Part shown: one piece after another, positions 44,494-56,855 of the stretch
Position numbering within the stretch: position 1 is the first letter of the stretch
Layout of the letters: each line of letters begins with the position of its first letter
Notes under the pieces: model-generated
What the model saw: the letters and a program-made list of their open reading frames with translations, nothing else
Databases searched by the model: none
Told to the model about the DNA's origin: nothing
Source of the DNA: Sporobolomyces roseus
Lineage: Eukaryota; Basidiomycota; Microbotryomycetes; Sporidiobolales; Sporidiobolaceae
Length of the DNA: 64,000 nt
NCBI GenBank assembly: GCA_016617785.1
Contig: JADILM010000007.1
Span: forward strand, 744,001-808,000
Direction of reading: 5' to 3'
Program-made: the position numbers and the translations under genes

Positions 44494-47319
44494 TTAAGCC
44501 TTCCGCTTCTTCTTCTGCTTGTCTCCCAGATGCGATGTCAACTGATTCCTCTTCTTCTTCTTTCCTCCGATGAAAGCGTTTGCAGATTTATGATCTCGTC
44601 CCAAGTTGTCCTCTTTCTTGACGGCGTAGATACGAACCTGTATCGTAGAGAGAGACAGGTCAGAACCTTGCATTGCGAGGCGAGAGAATGAGACCAGACG
44701 AGACTTACAATCCAGTTTTCAGAAGTGAATGCCTCATCTACGAGAAGGGAACAAAGGGTGCGGTTAGCGGGATGTCTGCAGCGAAAAGAAGAGAAGTAGA
44801 AGCTTACCGAGAGTATCTAGCTGAATAGGAGCAGCGGGAATAGTCTGTTGTCGAACTCGATCTTGAGCGGGTCCTCCACCAAACAACTCGTTGAATCTGT
44901 AGGGTTCTCCTCTTTCTCAGCTTCTTCGTCCTAGCTGAACAATGAGAGAGCCAAAACGTACCGATAGTAACTCATCTTGTACATCAAACTGTTCTTCATC
45001 GTCTCACTCGCTTGATCGTCCACTCGGTACTCTCCCCTCGGAGTGAAATACTTCTGTTCGTTCACTTCCTCCGGCCAGATCCCTTCCGAGATCCTCACCA
45101 TCCAGAGGAACTTGTTGATATCGTCTCCTGAGAAACCGAGGAGTCCTCCGAAGATGATGAGGACGTAATCGACATCGTGTTTGCGGAGGAGTGGGTAAGC
45201 TGCTTCTTCTCGAACTGACATGATCTTTCCGACTGTTGCGATACTGTTGAGAACCGAGAGTCAGATGTTAAGGCCCATTAAACAGAAGTAGAGTGAGAAG
45301 CTCGAACTCACTGAGTGTTGTTCCAAGTGTTGTTATCGACCAAAGTCGTCCTGTTTGAGAATCCAGCAATCTGATAACCATAATCCCACCAACTCATGAT
45401 CTTCGCATCCTCCTTCGTGTTCTGCCTCAACCAGTAGTACGCCTCTCGGAAATCATCGATGATAGCTTGAGATCCATCCGGTGCTCGACTAGCGAGAACG
45501 ACGGAAGGGGAAGAGTAGGCGGTCGAGGTGACCCAGGTACAGTGAAGGACGAAGAGGAATGACATGAAAGTGAAGGCGGTGATTGGAATGAATCGTGCGT
45601 CGAGACCGAAGATTCCAGTTTTGTGAGCTTTCTTCGATTTGGTCGAACTTGACTTTTTCTTCTTGGTGACTGGACTCGAAGCTGCGTTGACTCCCTCAAT
45701 CTCTGCGATGATCGCGTCGTCGTCCTTAGTGGCGATTGCAGTTGAAGCGGGAGTAGGAGTAGGAGAGGAAGTAACGGAGGCGACGACTGATGCATCGGGT
45801 TCACGAGGGTCGAAGTAGGTTTGATAGAGAGAGGAGATGGCGACTGCTGCTGAAACGCAGACTACAGGAGTGAGGGTGAGCATGAGTCGAACCATTACTC
45901 CGGCGAAGTAGGATGCGAGAACCGAGTAGATGATAACGAAGACATGCTCGTCCCTCAACTCGCGGAAGCAGATGTACACTCCCGCGGGGAAGAGGTAGAC
46001 GAGCATCTGAAGGTCGAAGAAGAAGGAAGGCCAGGCGGTAGGTTGATGTTCGGAAACTGACGAGACGAGGGGAAGATGAACTCGAGCGTAACCGGTATCC
46101 CAAAGAGAGTAGAATCGACCAGTCCAAGGTGCGATCTTGCCACTCTTTGTCATGAACCAGAGTGCTCCAACTCCTAGGGTGATTCCGAGAGCGAGAGCTG
46201 ATCGGAAGAGGATGGTGAATTGTCGAGGAGGGACAAGGGATTTGACGAGGGAGACGAAAGCGATGATTTGGAGGAGACCGAAGACTCCTAGCGATGACAT
46301 GTGTTCGGAAGTGAAGAGGGGAAGGAAGCCGACGAAGGGAACTTGCATCGAGGCGAGGGTACCGATTGCGTAGAACGAAGAGTAGGCGGTGTAAAGTCGA
46401 GCGTTGTATCGTCCCATGAGGAGAAGGACGAAGACGTGAAGAGGGAGCATGTTGGTGATGAAAGCATATCCACCTAGAACGAGCAGAATCAGGTTCAGTC
46501 GAGACTCCATGAAACAGAAGAGAGTCGGCTCACCCCATGCAGCTACCATGTAGAAGTAGAAGAGAGCGGTGATTCCAGCGTAGAGTACTGATCCAGTCTT
46601 CACGGTCTTGATCCATAGGTAGAAAGTCATCATCAAGATGAAGATGGCAATCGCTTCGTTATCGTAACTTCCCGCGACACTCCTCGAGATATAACCCGGT
46701 GCGATTCCGATGAACAACGCTGCCCATAAACCCGTAGATTCCCGACTTCCATCTTGTCCAACCTCCTTTGCGAAGAAATAGGTTGCAAGTGCCGTCAATC
46801 CGGAGAAGGCGGGAGCGAGTTGGACGCAAACTTCTCGAATGTCGACCGGAATCGACATGGTGTGTAACATTTTCCAGATCAATCCACTCGTCACCATCAA
46901 TCCAGGATAGAGGGTTCCTCCGACGACTCGACCCAGAGGATACCATGCCGTCGGATCAAACCAATTCCAGAAAGCCTGTGAATTCATGCCGTTCGATCAG
47001 CTTGTTCGAACCGAACGCTCGAAGGAGTTTTGAGCTCACATAGAACCCTTCTGTTGTCAGCACTCGGGTAGCTCGAAAATTGAACCAAGGGTCGAATCTA
47101 AAGACAGAATACGAGAATCAGCGAAATGACACGAAATCCCTTTGAATGAACAGGGGAGACTCACTCGTGAATGATCGATTCGAATCTCACGACAGCAAAT
47201 TCTCGAGAAGATACCGCAGCTCCAGCGATACAGAGGAGGATGACGGTTCGTAGGAAAGAGCGAGAAGTTTCGGAAGTGGTGGAAGACAGTTTCAGCGGTG
47301 GATAACTGTAAGTCGCCAT
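44494..47319 (-). CDS. STT3: Oligosaccharyltransferase catalytic subunit STT3
   Basis: The ER membrane enzyme that moves the lipid-linked glycan onto Asn-X-Ser/Thr sites. Seven exons: 47319-47165, 47097-47040, 46975-45312, 45243-44962, 44896-44808, 44737-44709 and 44637-44494, 806 aa. The acidic first-loop motif HEFDPWFNFRATRVLTTEGF and SVAGSYDNEAIAIF (SVSE-type loop and metal ligands) are present. Many hydrophobic segments follow. The catalytic signature MSWWDYGYQIAGFSNRTTLV (WWDYG) precedes DNNTWNNTHIATVGKIM. A Ser/Lys-rich insert (VTKKKKSSSTKSKKAHK) lies before the last membrane segment. The tail is highly basic, ending KQKKKRKA. The start at 47319 is the first ATG of the frame. Confidence 0.97.
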
Positions 47320-47782
47320 GATCGTAGAGGTTCGAAGCTACTTTGACGTTTCTGCAGAGGGTTCAGTAGCCAAGGTTAGCTCTGCATGATCCGAAACGAG
47401 ATGAACACCACATCGCTCGAATCTCAGACTCTCGAGCTCCTTTCGAATCCTGACTATAGAGGAAGCATGAGACTCACTGTTTTTACTCTATGAAGATACT
47501 TTGGCTCTATTCCGATGTGTTACTGAGGTGAAAGTTCTGACTGCGTTCCGAATCTTTGAAAGTCGGAAGCTTGATCGACTCGAAGGCGGTCCTCTTCTAG
47601 CTTGTACTGATCTTGAGCTACACCCTAGCTGACCTGGGAAGAGTCTTGAGAATTCCGAGTGATTGGTTGATGAGGAACTCTCTCTCTCTCCCTCTTTCGC
47701 AAACTTGCTCTTGAACCTCTCACTCGCTCTACTTTCTACGCTTTTGCTGCCTCCTCGAACAACTCAAGAGCTCCTCTGAATC
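47320..47782. promoter_or_regulatory. Divergent promoter of STT3 and MPD1-like gene
   Basis: Two ER-folding genes diverge from 463 bases. Upstream of STT3 a plausible 5' UTR intron ends near 47350. Pyrimidine tracts precede the plus-strand ATG. A shared unfolded-protein response element would make sense, but I could not pick one out. Confidence 0.45.
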
Positions 47783-49050
47783 ATGCACATCTCACTCTCG
47801 TTGCCCGTCCTCCTCCTCGCCCTTGCCACGTCAGTTCAGGCGGGAATCTTTCGCTCTCCAAACCTCAAGTCTCTCACGACTAGATCCTTCAAAAAGACCG
47901 TACAGGGTTCTCCTGTGAGTTTACGTAGCCCACACATTCGATTCGTGATCGCTAACTCGTCTCCTTGGATAGAAACTGACCGTCGCAGCGTTTACTGCCC
48001 CATGGTGAGCTCTCTGTCCGCTTATTTGCTCCAGTATGAGGTTGACACTGACATTGAGCATCTACGATAGGTGTGGTTATTGTAAGAAGCTCGCTCCCGA
48101 CCTCGACAAGGTGGCAGACAGTCTAAAAGGAATCGTTAATGTCGGTAAGTTGCCCCTTGCTTAGGCAGATCCTTCGTACAGGTCCTGATCTTGCTCGTGA
48201 ATGAAGTGAACGTCGATTGTGACGAAGAGCAGAACAAACAGATCTGCGGAGAGTACGGTGTGCAAGGTGAAATCATTTCACTCGGCCTTATCTGGATCGC
48301 TGGCTGAATTGATCGAGCTCCTCCCAGGGTTTCCGACGCTCAAGGTTCGTTTAGTCCCTCAAGTGTGGCTCTCATTCATGCTGACCTTTTCTCGGCGTCG
48401 CTTAGATCTTTCCCGGCGGATCAGCTCCTTCACGGAGTGAGTTCTCCTCCTGCTCGTCGCATAACTCGCTCGAACTGACTCTTTCCTCCGCCCATTATAG
48501 ATTACGATGGACCTCGAACCGCGAAAGATATCATCTCTCACGCTACAAGCTCAATGCCGACTTTCGTGAAACGAGCAACCTCACTCGACGACATCAAGGG
48601 ATTGAAAGCCAAAGTACAGTCTCTCCCCCTTCTCTTCCCTCAACCTCACTGACTTCCTTCTCTCCTCCGCTAGGCATCGTCGAAACCCATCTCTCTCCTC
48701 TTCACTTCGGCAGGAAAAGTTACTCCACTCTATAAAGCCCTCTCGACGGATTTCTTCAAATCACTAGATTTCTACGCTGCGAGGGACGTCAAGATTGGGG
48801 AGGAAGGAATGAAAGCTTTTGGGGTCGAGAAGCTTCCGGCGTTGTTGGTGTTGAAGGGTGGAGATGAGATTGAGAGATATGAAGGTATGTCGATTCGTCT
48901 CGACAAGCTTGATCATTGAAGGAACTGACCAGCTTTCCTGATGCTGTCGACTCTACAGGTCCTCTCAAATATGACAAGCTTCATGCTTTCTTGAGTCAAC
49001 ATGCGGGATCGAAAGGTGTGAAGACAGGTTCTTCGCATTCAGAGTTGTAG
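47783..49050 (+). CDS. MPD1: MPD1-like protein disulfide isomerase
   Basis: ER thiol-disulfide oxidoreductase that forms and rearranges disulfide bonds. Nine exons: 47783-47914, 47973-48004, 48071-48144, 48207-48266, 48328-48344, 48406-48436, 48501-48613, 48674-48884 and 48960-49050, about 253 aa. Residues 1-20 form a signal peptide (LLLALATSVQA). A single thioredoxin domain has the active site APWCGYCKKLAPDL, with CGYC replacing the CGHC of classical PDI, then VNVDCDEEQNKQICGEYGVQ and GFPTLKIFPGG. A redox-inactive C-terminal thioredoxin-like half ends in LHAFLSQHAGSKG. There is no clear HDEL-type signal; the tail reads GSSHSEL, so ER retention may rely on a weak SEL end. Confidence 0.88.
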
Positions 49051-49286
49051 GGGTCTCATTGCATTCTATCTCGTTCCACTCACTACGCGCTGATGATTCA
49101 GGCGGAGAGAGGGACTTTCTCGGAACGGGGCGGATGTCGACGAGAGCGAGCTCGAGAAGAGAAAGGTGCAGTTGTGGAATCTGAACGATTCGATTTGCAC
49201 ATAAAGGACGGACGGAATTATGTATCGAAAAGAGGGGAGTAGCGATCTGTAGGGGAGCATCTATACAAAATGGCAATATAGTCGGT

Positions 49287-51251
<1,965 letters not shown>

Positions 51252-52043
51252 CTTTAGGGCGTGAAAATGAAAGATGGAGCAAAGTTTGAGAAAGCGTGGG
51301 CGACTAAGTTCTTTGGCTGAGCTAGGTGGATGTGATGTGGTCGAGCTGAAAATCTAGCTGAAGTAGAGTAGTGAAGTTATGGAGTGGAGGAGAAGCGGAA
51401 GGAGGATCGCCGAATTGGAGAGGAGTCAAAAAATATCGCAGTGGGTGAATCGATGCGCGATCATGATTCCGTCAAAACTTGAGAGGCCTAGCAGAATGTT
51501 GTAGCGACGTTTTCGAAGCAGTAAAAGTTCAAAGAGTACAGTCCGAGAGAGCGCTATCACTTCGTTTCGGAGACGAGAAAAACGACGGATAAATCAGTTT
51601 AACGCTCTTAGCGGAGTCCCATTAGACTTTCACAATAGCCCTATCGTCGATAAACGTCGAAACGACGTCGATGAAAGTCATGAAAAGCTTCCCTCCGTTC
51701 GCACTCTCGAGAAAAGCGATTGCGACCGTAAGTCCACGGGCTTCGGAGCTCACCCTCAACTGATTTTTGACCGATTCGAAGCGATTTGAAGCGATGGTCA
51801 CTGTAGAGACTTGTGGTTGCGTCAACATGTGTGGTTCCCCATGAAACCGCTGAATCGCTCAAAGTAGGGACCGAAGCGACTCTCTCTCCTCTCCTTCGCA
51901 CTCTGGCTTTCACTTCAGCTTTACGAACTTCGCCTTTACTTCGCCTGACTCTCCTACGCCCTACGACTCTCCTCTCACGACCTTTCCAAAAAGTCTCTTC
52001 ACCGCTTTACTCCTTTTCCCAACCTCGTTTCTTCTCTCAAACA
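51252..52043. promoter_or_regulatory. Divergent promoter of DAHP synthase and GPD1, with an in-frame leader
   Basis: A 792-base region. From 51813 to the GPD1 ATG the plus-strand frame is open and in phase with GPD1 but begins without an ATG (see findings). The rest shows AT-rich and pyrimidine-rich runs with no recognised element. Confidence 0.5.
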
Positions 52044-53685
52044 ATGGCAGTTCAAGATAAATGGAAGATTGCTATCGTCGGTAAGTCTATCCTACTTCCC
52101 TAAATCGAGCTCCCCTTTCAGAGGAGATGACGTTCCCCTTTCCCTCCTCTGCTTTTCTCGGACACTCGTACTCACTCGATCCTTAATGGATCTCGTTCGT
52201 GCGTGAACAGGAAGTGGAAATTGGGGTTCTGCTATCGCGAGATTGGTAGGGAAGAACGTAAAGGAACGATCAGATATGTTTGATACTCAAGTAGAGATGT
52301 GGTGTTACGAGGAAGATGTGAGTGAATCAATTTCTCTGCTCCGCCGTATGACTTTACTTCACTCTAACGAAGAGCTGACCAATCGAGAATCTGATTCTGA
52401 ACAGTTCGAGGGACGAAAGTTGACTGAAATCGTGAGATCCTCCTGTTCGCAACTCACACTCAACTCAGAACTGATCAGAACTTTACTGTACAGATCAACG
52501 AGAAACACGAGAACGTCAAGTACCTACCAGAAGTCGACCTTGGAGACAACGTTCACGCCGAACCCGATTTGATCAAAGCCGTCAAAGGAGCGAACGCCCT
52601 AATCTTTGTCATTCCTCATCAATTCATTCCCGACACTTGCAAGCAACTTCAAGGTCACGTTCCTAAAGACGCTCAAGCGATCTCACTCGTGAAAGGAGTC
52701 GAAGTGAAAGAAGACAAGATTCACATTTTCAGCGAAGTCATCAAAGAACACCTTGGAATCGAGTGCGCTGCTTTGTCGGGAGCAAACATCGCGAACGAGG
52801 TCGCGAGGGACAAGTTCAGTGAGACTACCATCGGATGCAGGGATATCGAGGCGGCGAAGAAATGGGCGAAACTGTTCGAGAGTGAATTCTTCAGGGTTGC
52901 GGTCAACAAGGATGTCTTGGGAGTCAGTCTCGGAGGTGCATTGAAGAACGTCGTTGCCGTCGCTGCTGGATTGATCGATGGTCTCGAATGGGGTAACAAC
53001 GCAAAGGTGAGCTCTTAACCTCTCTCTGCTCTTCTTCTCCGACTTGGAAATTGATCATGTTTGCAATCTTTGAATCAGGCTGCTATCATGCGAATTGGTA
53101 TGCTCGAGATGAAGAACGTGAGTCCAGTTCTCGTTTCATTGCAAATTCGCCGAATCAAGCAGACTGATCAAGTGTTTCTTGTTCTTGCCAGTTCGCCCTC
53201 GAGTTCTTCCCTGGTACCGAAGCCGATACTTTCGTCCAAGAGAGTGCCGGTATCGCCGATTTGATCACTTCTTGCCTGGGAGGTCGAAATCGTAAATGTG
53301 CTGAAGCTTTCGTTACGAGTGGAAAGGTGAGCTCTAGTCCTTCCTCCTCTCCTCTTTATTTCGCTGCAGCGTGCGGTACCTCAGCGCGGTGACCTTGCCG
53401 AAACAAATCGACTGACTGTTTCGCTATTCCGCTTTTCACAGTCTTTCGATCAACTTGAAAAGGAACTCCTCAACGGTCAAAAGCTTCAAGGTGTTCAAAC
53501 CGCTCTCGAGCTACACAGTTTCCTCAAGTCGAAAGGAAAGGTCGAGAAGTACCCTCTTTTCACTTTCGTCGTAAGTCCGCTCGTTTCTTCATTCGATATC
53601 GAGTCAGCTGACCATCCGATCTTTTCGATAGTACCGTGTCGCATACGAGGGAATCAAGCCCGATACTATCACCGCTCACATCTAA
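52044..53685 (+). CDS. GPD1: NAD-dependent glycerol-3-phosphate dehydrogenase
   Basis: Reduces dihydroxyacetone phosphate to glycerol 3-phosphate in the cytosol, for glycerol (osmolyte) and lipid synthesis and to reoxidise NADH. Eight exons: 52044-52080, 52211-52317, 52405-52431, 52494-53007, 53079-53117, 53192-53326, 53442-53570 and 53632-53685, about 346 aa. The nucleotide-binding motif [19 protein letters not shown] is complete across the first intron. Then come [49 protein letters not shown] and the catalytic-Lys block [40 protein letters not shown] and [13 protein letters not shown] follow. The ATG chosen gives [13 protein letters not shown]. The start codon is clear, but an upstream in-frame leader exists. 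Confidence 0.97.
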
Positions 53686-54267
53686 ACTCGACCTCCTCTC
53701 CTCCCTTGCCTTCTCCCGCTTACCCCCCGTCTCTTCTTGTTACCCCTCTTCAGTCGCACTCCTTCCAACTTATCTGATTCGAAACGATGATCTTGGATAT
53801 GGATAAAACCCTCGCAACCCACTTAAGCAGTACCATAGAAATGAATCTGGAATCTACCAAATGTACAAAGATAGTATCTCTCGTTCGTCACCTCTCTTCC
53901 TCTCTTGCCCGAGTCCTCGACCTGTGATTCCTATCGACGTGTTCGGTCGTGAGCAAAGTGAGTTCAGCTGATTCGTCAATAGCGCAATCTCGCAGGGTTT
54001 CAGCCAGCTTTCGCAAGTGAAACTATTAGTTCGTGCCTCTTTCCTCTCTTCGAGCCCTCGCAAGCCGCCGTGGATTCGTCAGCAGGGTTTAATCGTGGAA
54101 GAAGACGAGCCTCTTTCTGAAGGAGCCGAACAGAAACGTCCTTTCTTTGCGATCGATTGTCGTCGCAACTTCTCGGCTTCGGCAACAGAATTCTAACAAA
54201 ACTCGCAGACACTCGCTCTTCTTCTGCCTTTCCTCACCAGGAGCACAATCCAATATCAACACCTAAG
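53686..54267. other. Intergenic between GPD1 and the membrane-protein gene
   Basis: GPD1 3' UTR then a promoter. The minus-strand open frames at 53854-54212 look random. Confidence 0.5.
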
Positions 54268-55057
54268 ATGCAATTCCCTCGAGGAGAATCCTACAACCCA
54301 AACCTTTTCTCGACGAGCGAACCTCGTCAACCCAATCCTGCGACGAGGTACGCCTCATCCTTCGCTTCTCCCCTCGCAAGTTGATCTGATACTCATGTCA
54401 CCATCTCGCTGTGTCGTCCACAGCCATCCTCATCCCGCTCCAACTCGTCCGCAACCGGCTCCTCCTCACTCGAATCCTCACTACCCATCCTCTCATCCTC
54501 ATCTCTCTCCCTCAGAGCTCTACCCTCACTCTCACCACTCCCAATACGGTCGAGGAAGTTTCTTCGGTCCCTGGTTGAACCACCACCTCCCCTCTGCTCC
54601 CCCAGTAACCGCTCCTGCTCTTCCTCCTACACATCTCCCTCCTGCGTCCTTCAATCACAATCACTACCGCTTCTATCGTCGATGTGGACGTCGTGGTCGT
54701 CTACTCCCGTTGTTGATTGTTGGAGGTGCAGGTTACTTTGTTTATCGAAAGCTCGAATCCAAGATTGAGGAAGTGAGGTCGGAGGTCTCGAACGATCATC
54801 ATCTCGCTACTGACAGTACGAGGACAATGGGTTCCTCCAACAACGTAGTCGGAGTGAGTGGCCTGCCGTCCATGGTCGAGGAGAACGAAGGTGGAAAGCA
54901 TTGGGGTTGGCACGGACGTCGAGGCAGGGAGAGAGAGGCGGAGAGGAGGAGAGTCGAAGAGGATCGAAAGAGGAGCGAGTTTGAGACGAAGATGAAGGAG
55001 TGGGAAGAAGCGGTCAGGCAAGAAAAGGAGAGGAAGGAGAATTCGAGGTGGATTTGA
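54268..55057 (+). CDS. Single-pass membrane protein with charged tail, unknown
   Basis: No known family recognised. Two exons, 54268-54347 and 54424-55057, 237 aa. The N-terminal 100 residues are Pro/His/Ser-rich (many HP and HPH). Next is a basic YRFYRRCGRRGR block, a single hydrophobic segment LLPLLIVGGAGYFVYRKLE (about residues 125-143), and a charged helical end with RREREAERRRVEEDRKRSEF, then MKEWEEAVRQEKERKENSRW. The positive residues before the segment suggest a cytosolic N-terminus if it is inserted co-translationally. The coiled-coil tail could bind another protein. A short linker GWHGRRGREREAE precedes it. Confidence 0.7.
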
Positions 55058-55299
55058 TCCGGAGTCGTTTTCGTAGTTTGTGTAGCTTGCATTGTCTTCT
55101 CCCTCCGATCGATATCGTTGTATATTCATGTCTTGAGAGGCGCTATCGAAGAATAAGAGCGCGCTTGGCGAGAGACGCCGCATGCGTTCCGCCTGCACGC
55201 TCGAATATTGCGCTTGAAGAGCTCATCCCCAAATCCGCTTGACCTCTGCTCGGCCTACGGAAAGAATTGAGCTAGTCAGTATTGTATAAGCTCGGTATC

Positions 55300-56506
55300 T
55301 TACAAGCGACGGGCCTTGTCGAGAACAGACTCGAATTCGCTCTGGACTGAGATGCGAGATTTGACTTACCGATCAAATCAGCTTGTCGAACCGGTTCTGG
55401 TACTTTGCTGTTCGTGGAGCAGGCGAGAGCAAGCCTGATCGAAGTTTCAAGCGATAGACGATGACCAGGGGAGACGAAGATAGGGTTTGAGGCGTTGCGA
55501 GCGGGAGAAGAGAGAACAGCCTGCGAAGTCGAAGTCAATCAGCCTGTCTGCTCTGCTCTATGGCGTAGGTTCAGTCTAGAGAGATTAACGAGAACATACA
55601 GCTCCCCAATACTCCGCTTCAGTACCTTCTTCGCTCTCGTGCGGACCCGGTAATCCAATCCAATCTCCTCGCTTCTCGAGCAGTGCTTGACAAGCTTTCC
55701 TCATACCTTTCTGCGACAGGAGATAATCTCGAGGATATGATGTTAACTCGGAGCTATCGTTGAGCGGTCCTTCCGGGATTGATGAATGGATTGGATGATA
55801 CTCTTTCGCTGGTCGTAGCAAGATCGATCCGTCAGCTCACGGGACAGGACTGATGCGAGGATACAACGTACCGACGCCAATTGTAGGTAACCCTGTCTTG
55901 ACACCGACAGCGACCCCGCTTCCAGCTTGTCTTGAGTGCCAACGGCCGTTTCCATCGACGAAGAAAACTTGAGGCTTGTTCTCTTCGGGACTGATTTCGC
56001 TCAGAAGCGATACATAGTGATCGCTCTCACGGAAGGAGAGAAAAGAATGGACGTAAGGCGTATCCTTCAGGGAGATTTGGCAAGTGATTGTTCTGATGAG
56101 CTGTTTTCCGACCATTTTGAAGAGTCACTATGCGTTTTAAGGCCGAGACAAGAAACATACCTTCATATCTGGAAATGACAAGATAGCAAGGACAGCGACA
56201 CCCTCGTCCCCTTCTGAGTTGCGAAATGATATGTCGAATCCAGCGACCGTTTGAAGACCGGGGAAGCTGAGAGCGCCTACATTCTCACTGTAAACAGTAG
56301 CTGAGCTAGTTCCTAGTACATTGCGACTACTAAAGGCCCCTCGAGTGACTGAGAAGGAGAGTGAATCGTCTTCGAAGATGGCCGATTCCGCTTGAAGATG
56401 TTGCTCTCTGTGGTATGCTGTCAGCTACGATACCGTTACAGGGCGTCGGAAGAACTTACTGAGTCCACTGTGCGATGAGTTCGTCATCCGAAGTTGCAGT
56501 TGACAT
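55300..56506 (-). CDS. Endonuclease V
   Basis: A nuclease that cuts the second bond 3' of deaminated bases; eukaryotic members act mainly on inosine in RNA. Six exons: 56506-56460, 56407-56161, 56100-55872, 55808-55600, 55520-55370 and 55346-55300, 309 aa. Family motifs: GLQTVAGFDISF (metal-binding Asp), VLAILSFPDMK, DTPYVHSFLSFRES (FREx), PQVFFVDGNGRWHSRQAG (with the conserved DGNG) and GLPTIGVAKEY. The C-terminus has IFVSPGHRLSLETSIRLAL and ends DKARRL. The 3' splice site of the second exon is ambiguous between two neighbouring AGs; the one used keeps the frame and reads WTQEQHLQAES. A long upstream open frame at 56507-56773 is not needed. Confidence 0.93.
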
Positions 56507-56855
56507 GAGAAATGAAGAGTCGAAGGGAGAGAACGAAATCTTTCGTTCGATCTGTCGTCGCCCGCTTGTAGATTCGTAGCGAGCTCGTTCCTGCTCGACA
56601 GAACGTCGTCCGAGTTGACCGCCGACAGCGGAATCTGGTCTAAAGATTAGTTGAATTTCGCTCTTTTCCTTCGCACAAACCTGAATCGCTCTCGACGATG
56701 GGACAGGAAGTCTCGCTAGGCTCGGCGGCTCTCGAGGTAGCATCAGAGGAGGTACTGGTTGTCGTGCAAACATAATCTACTAAAGGCAGGCGTATAACTT
56801 GTTGATTTGGCGTAATCTACAGAATTCGAGATCTAGTCCTCTTGAAATGCGAAGC
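56507..56855. other. Endonuclease V promoter and 3' side of the GH15 gene
   Basis: 349 bases with no gene of its own. GH15 3' UTR lies at the right end. Confidence 0.5.
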
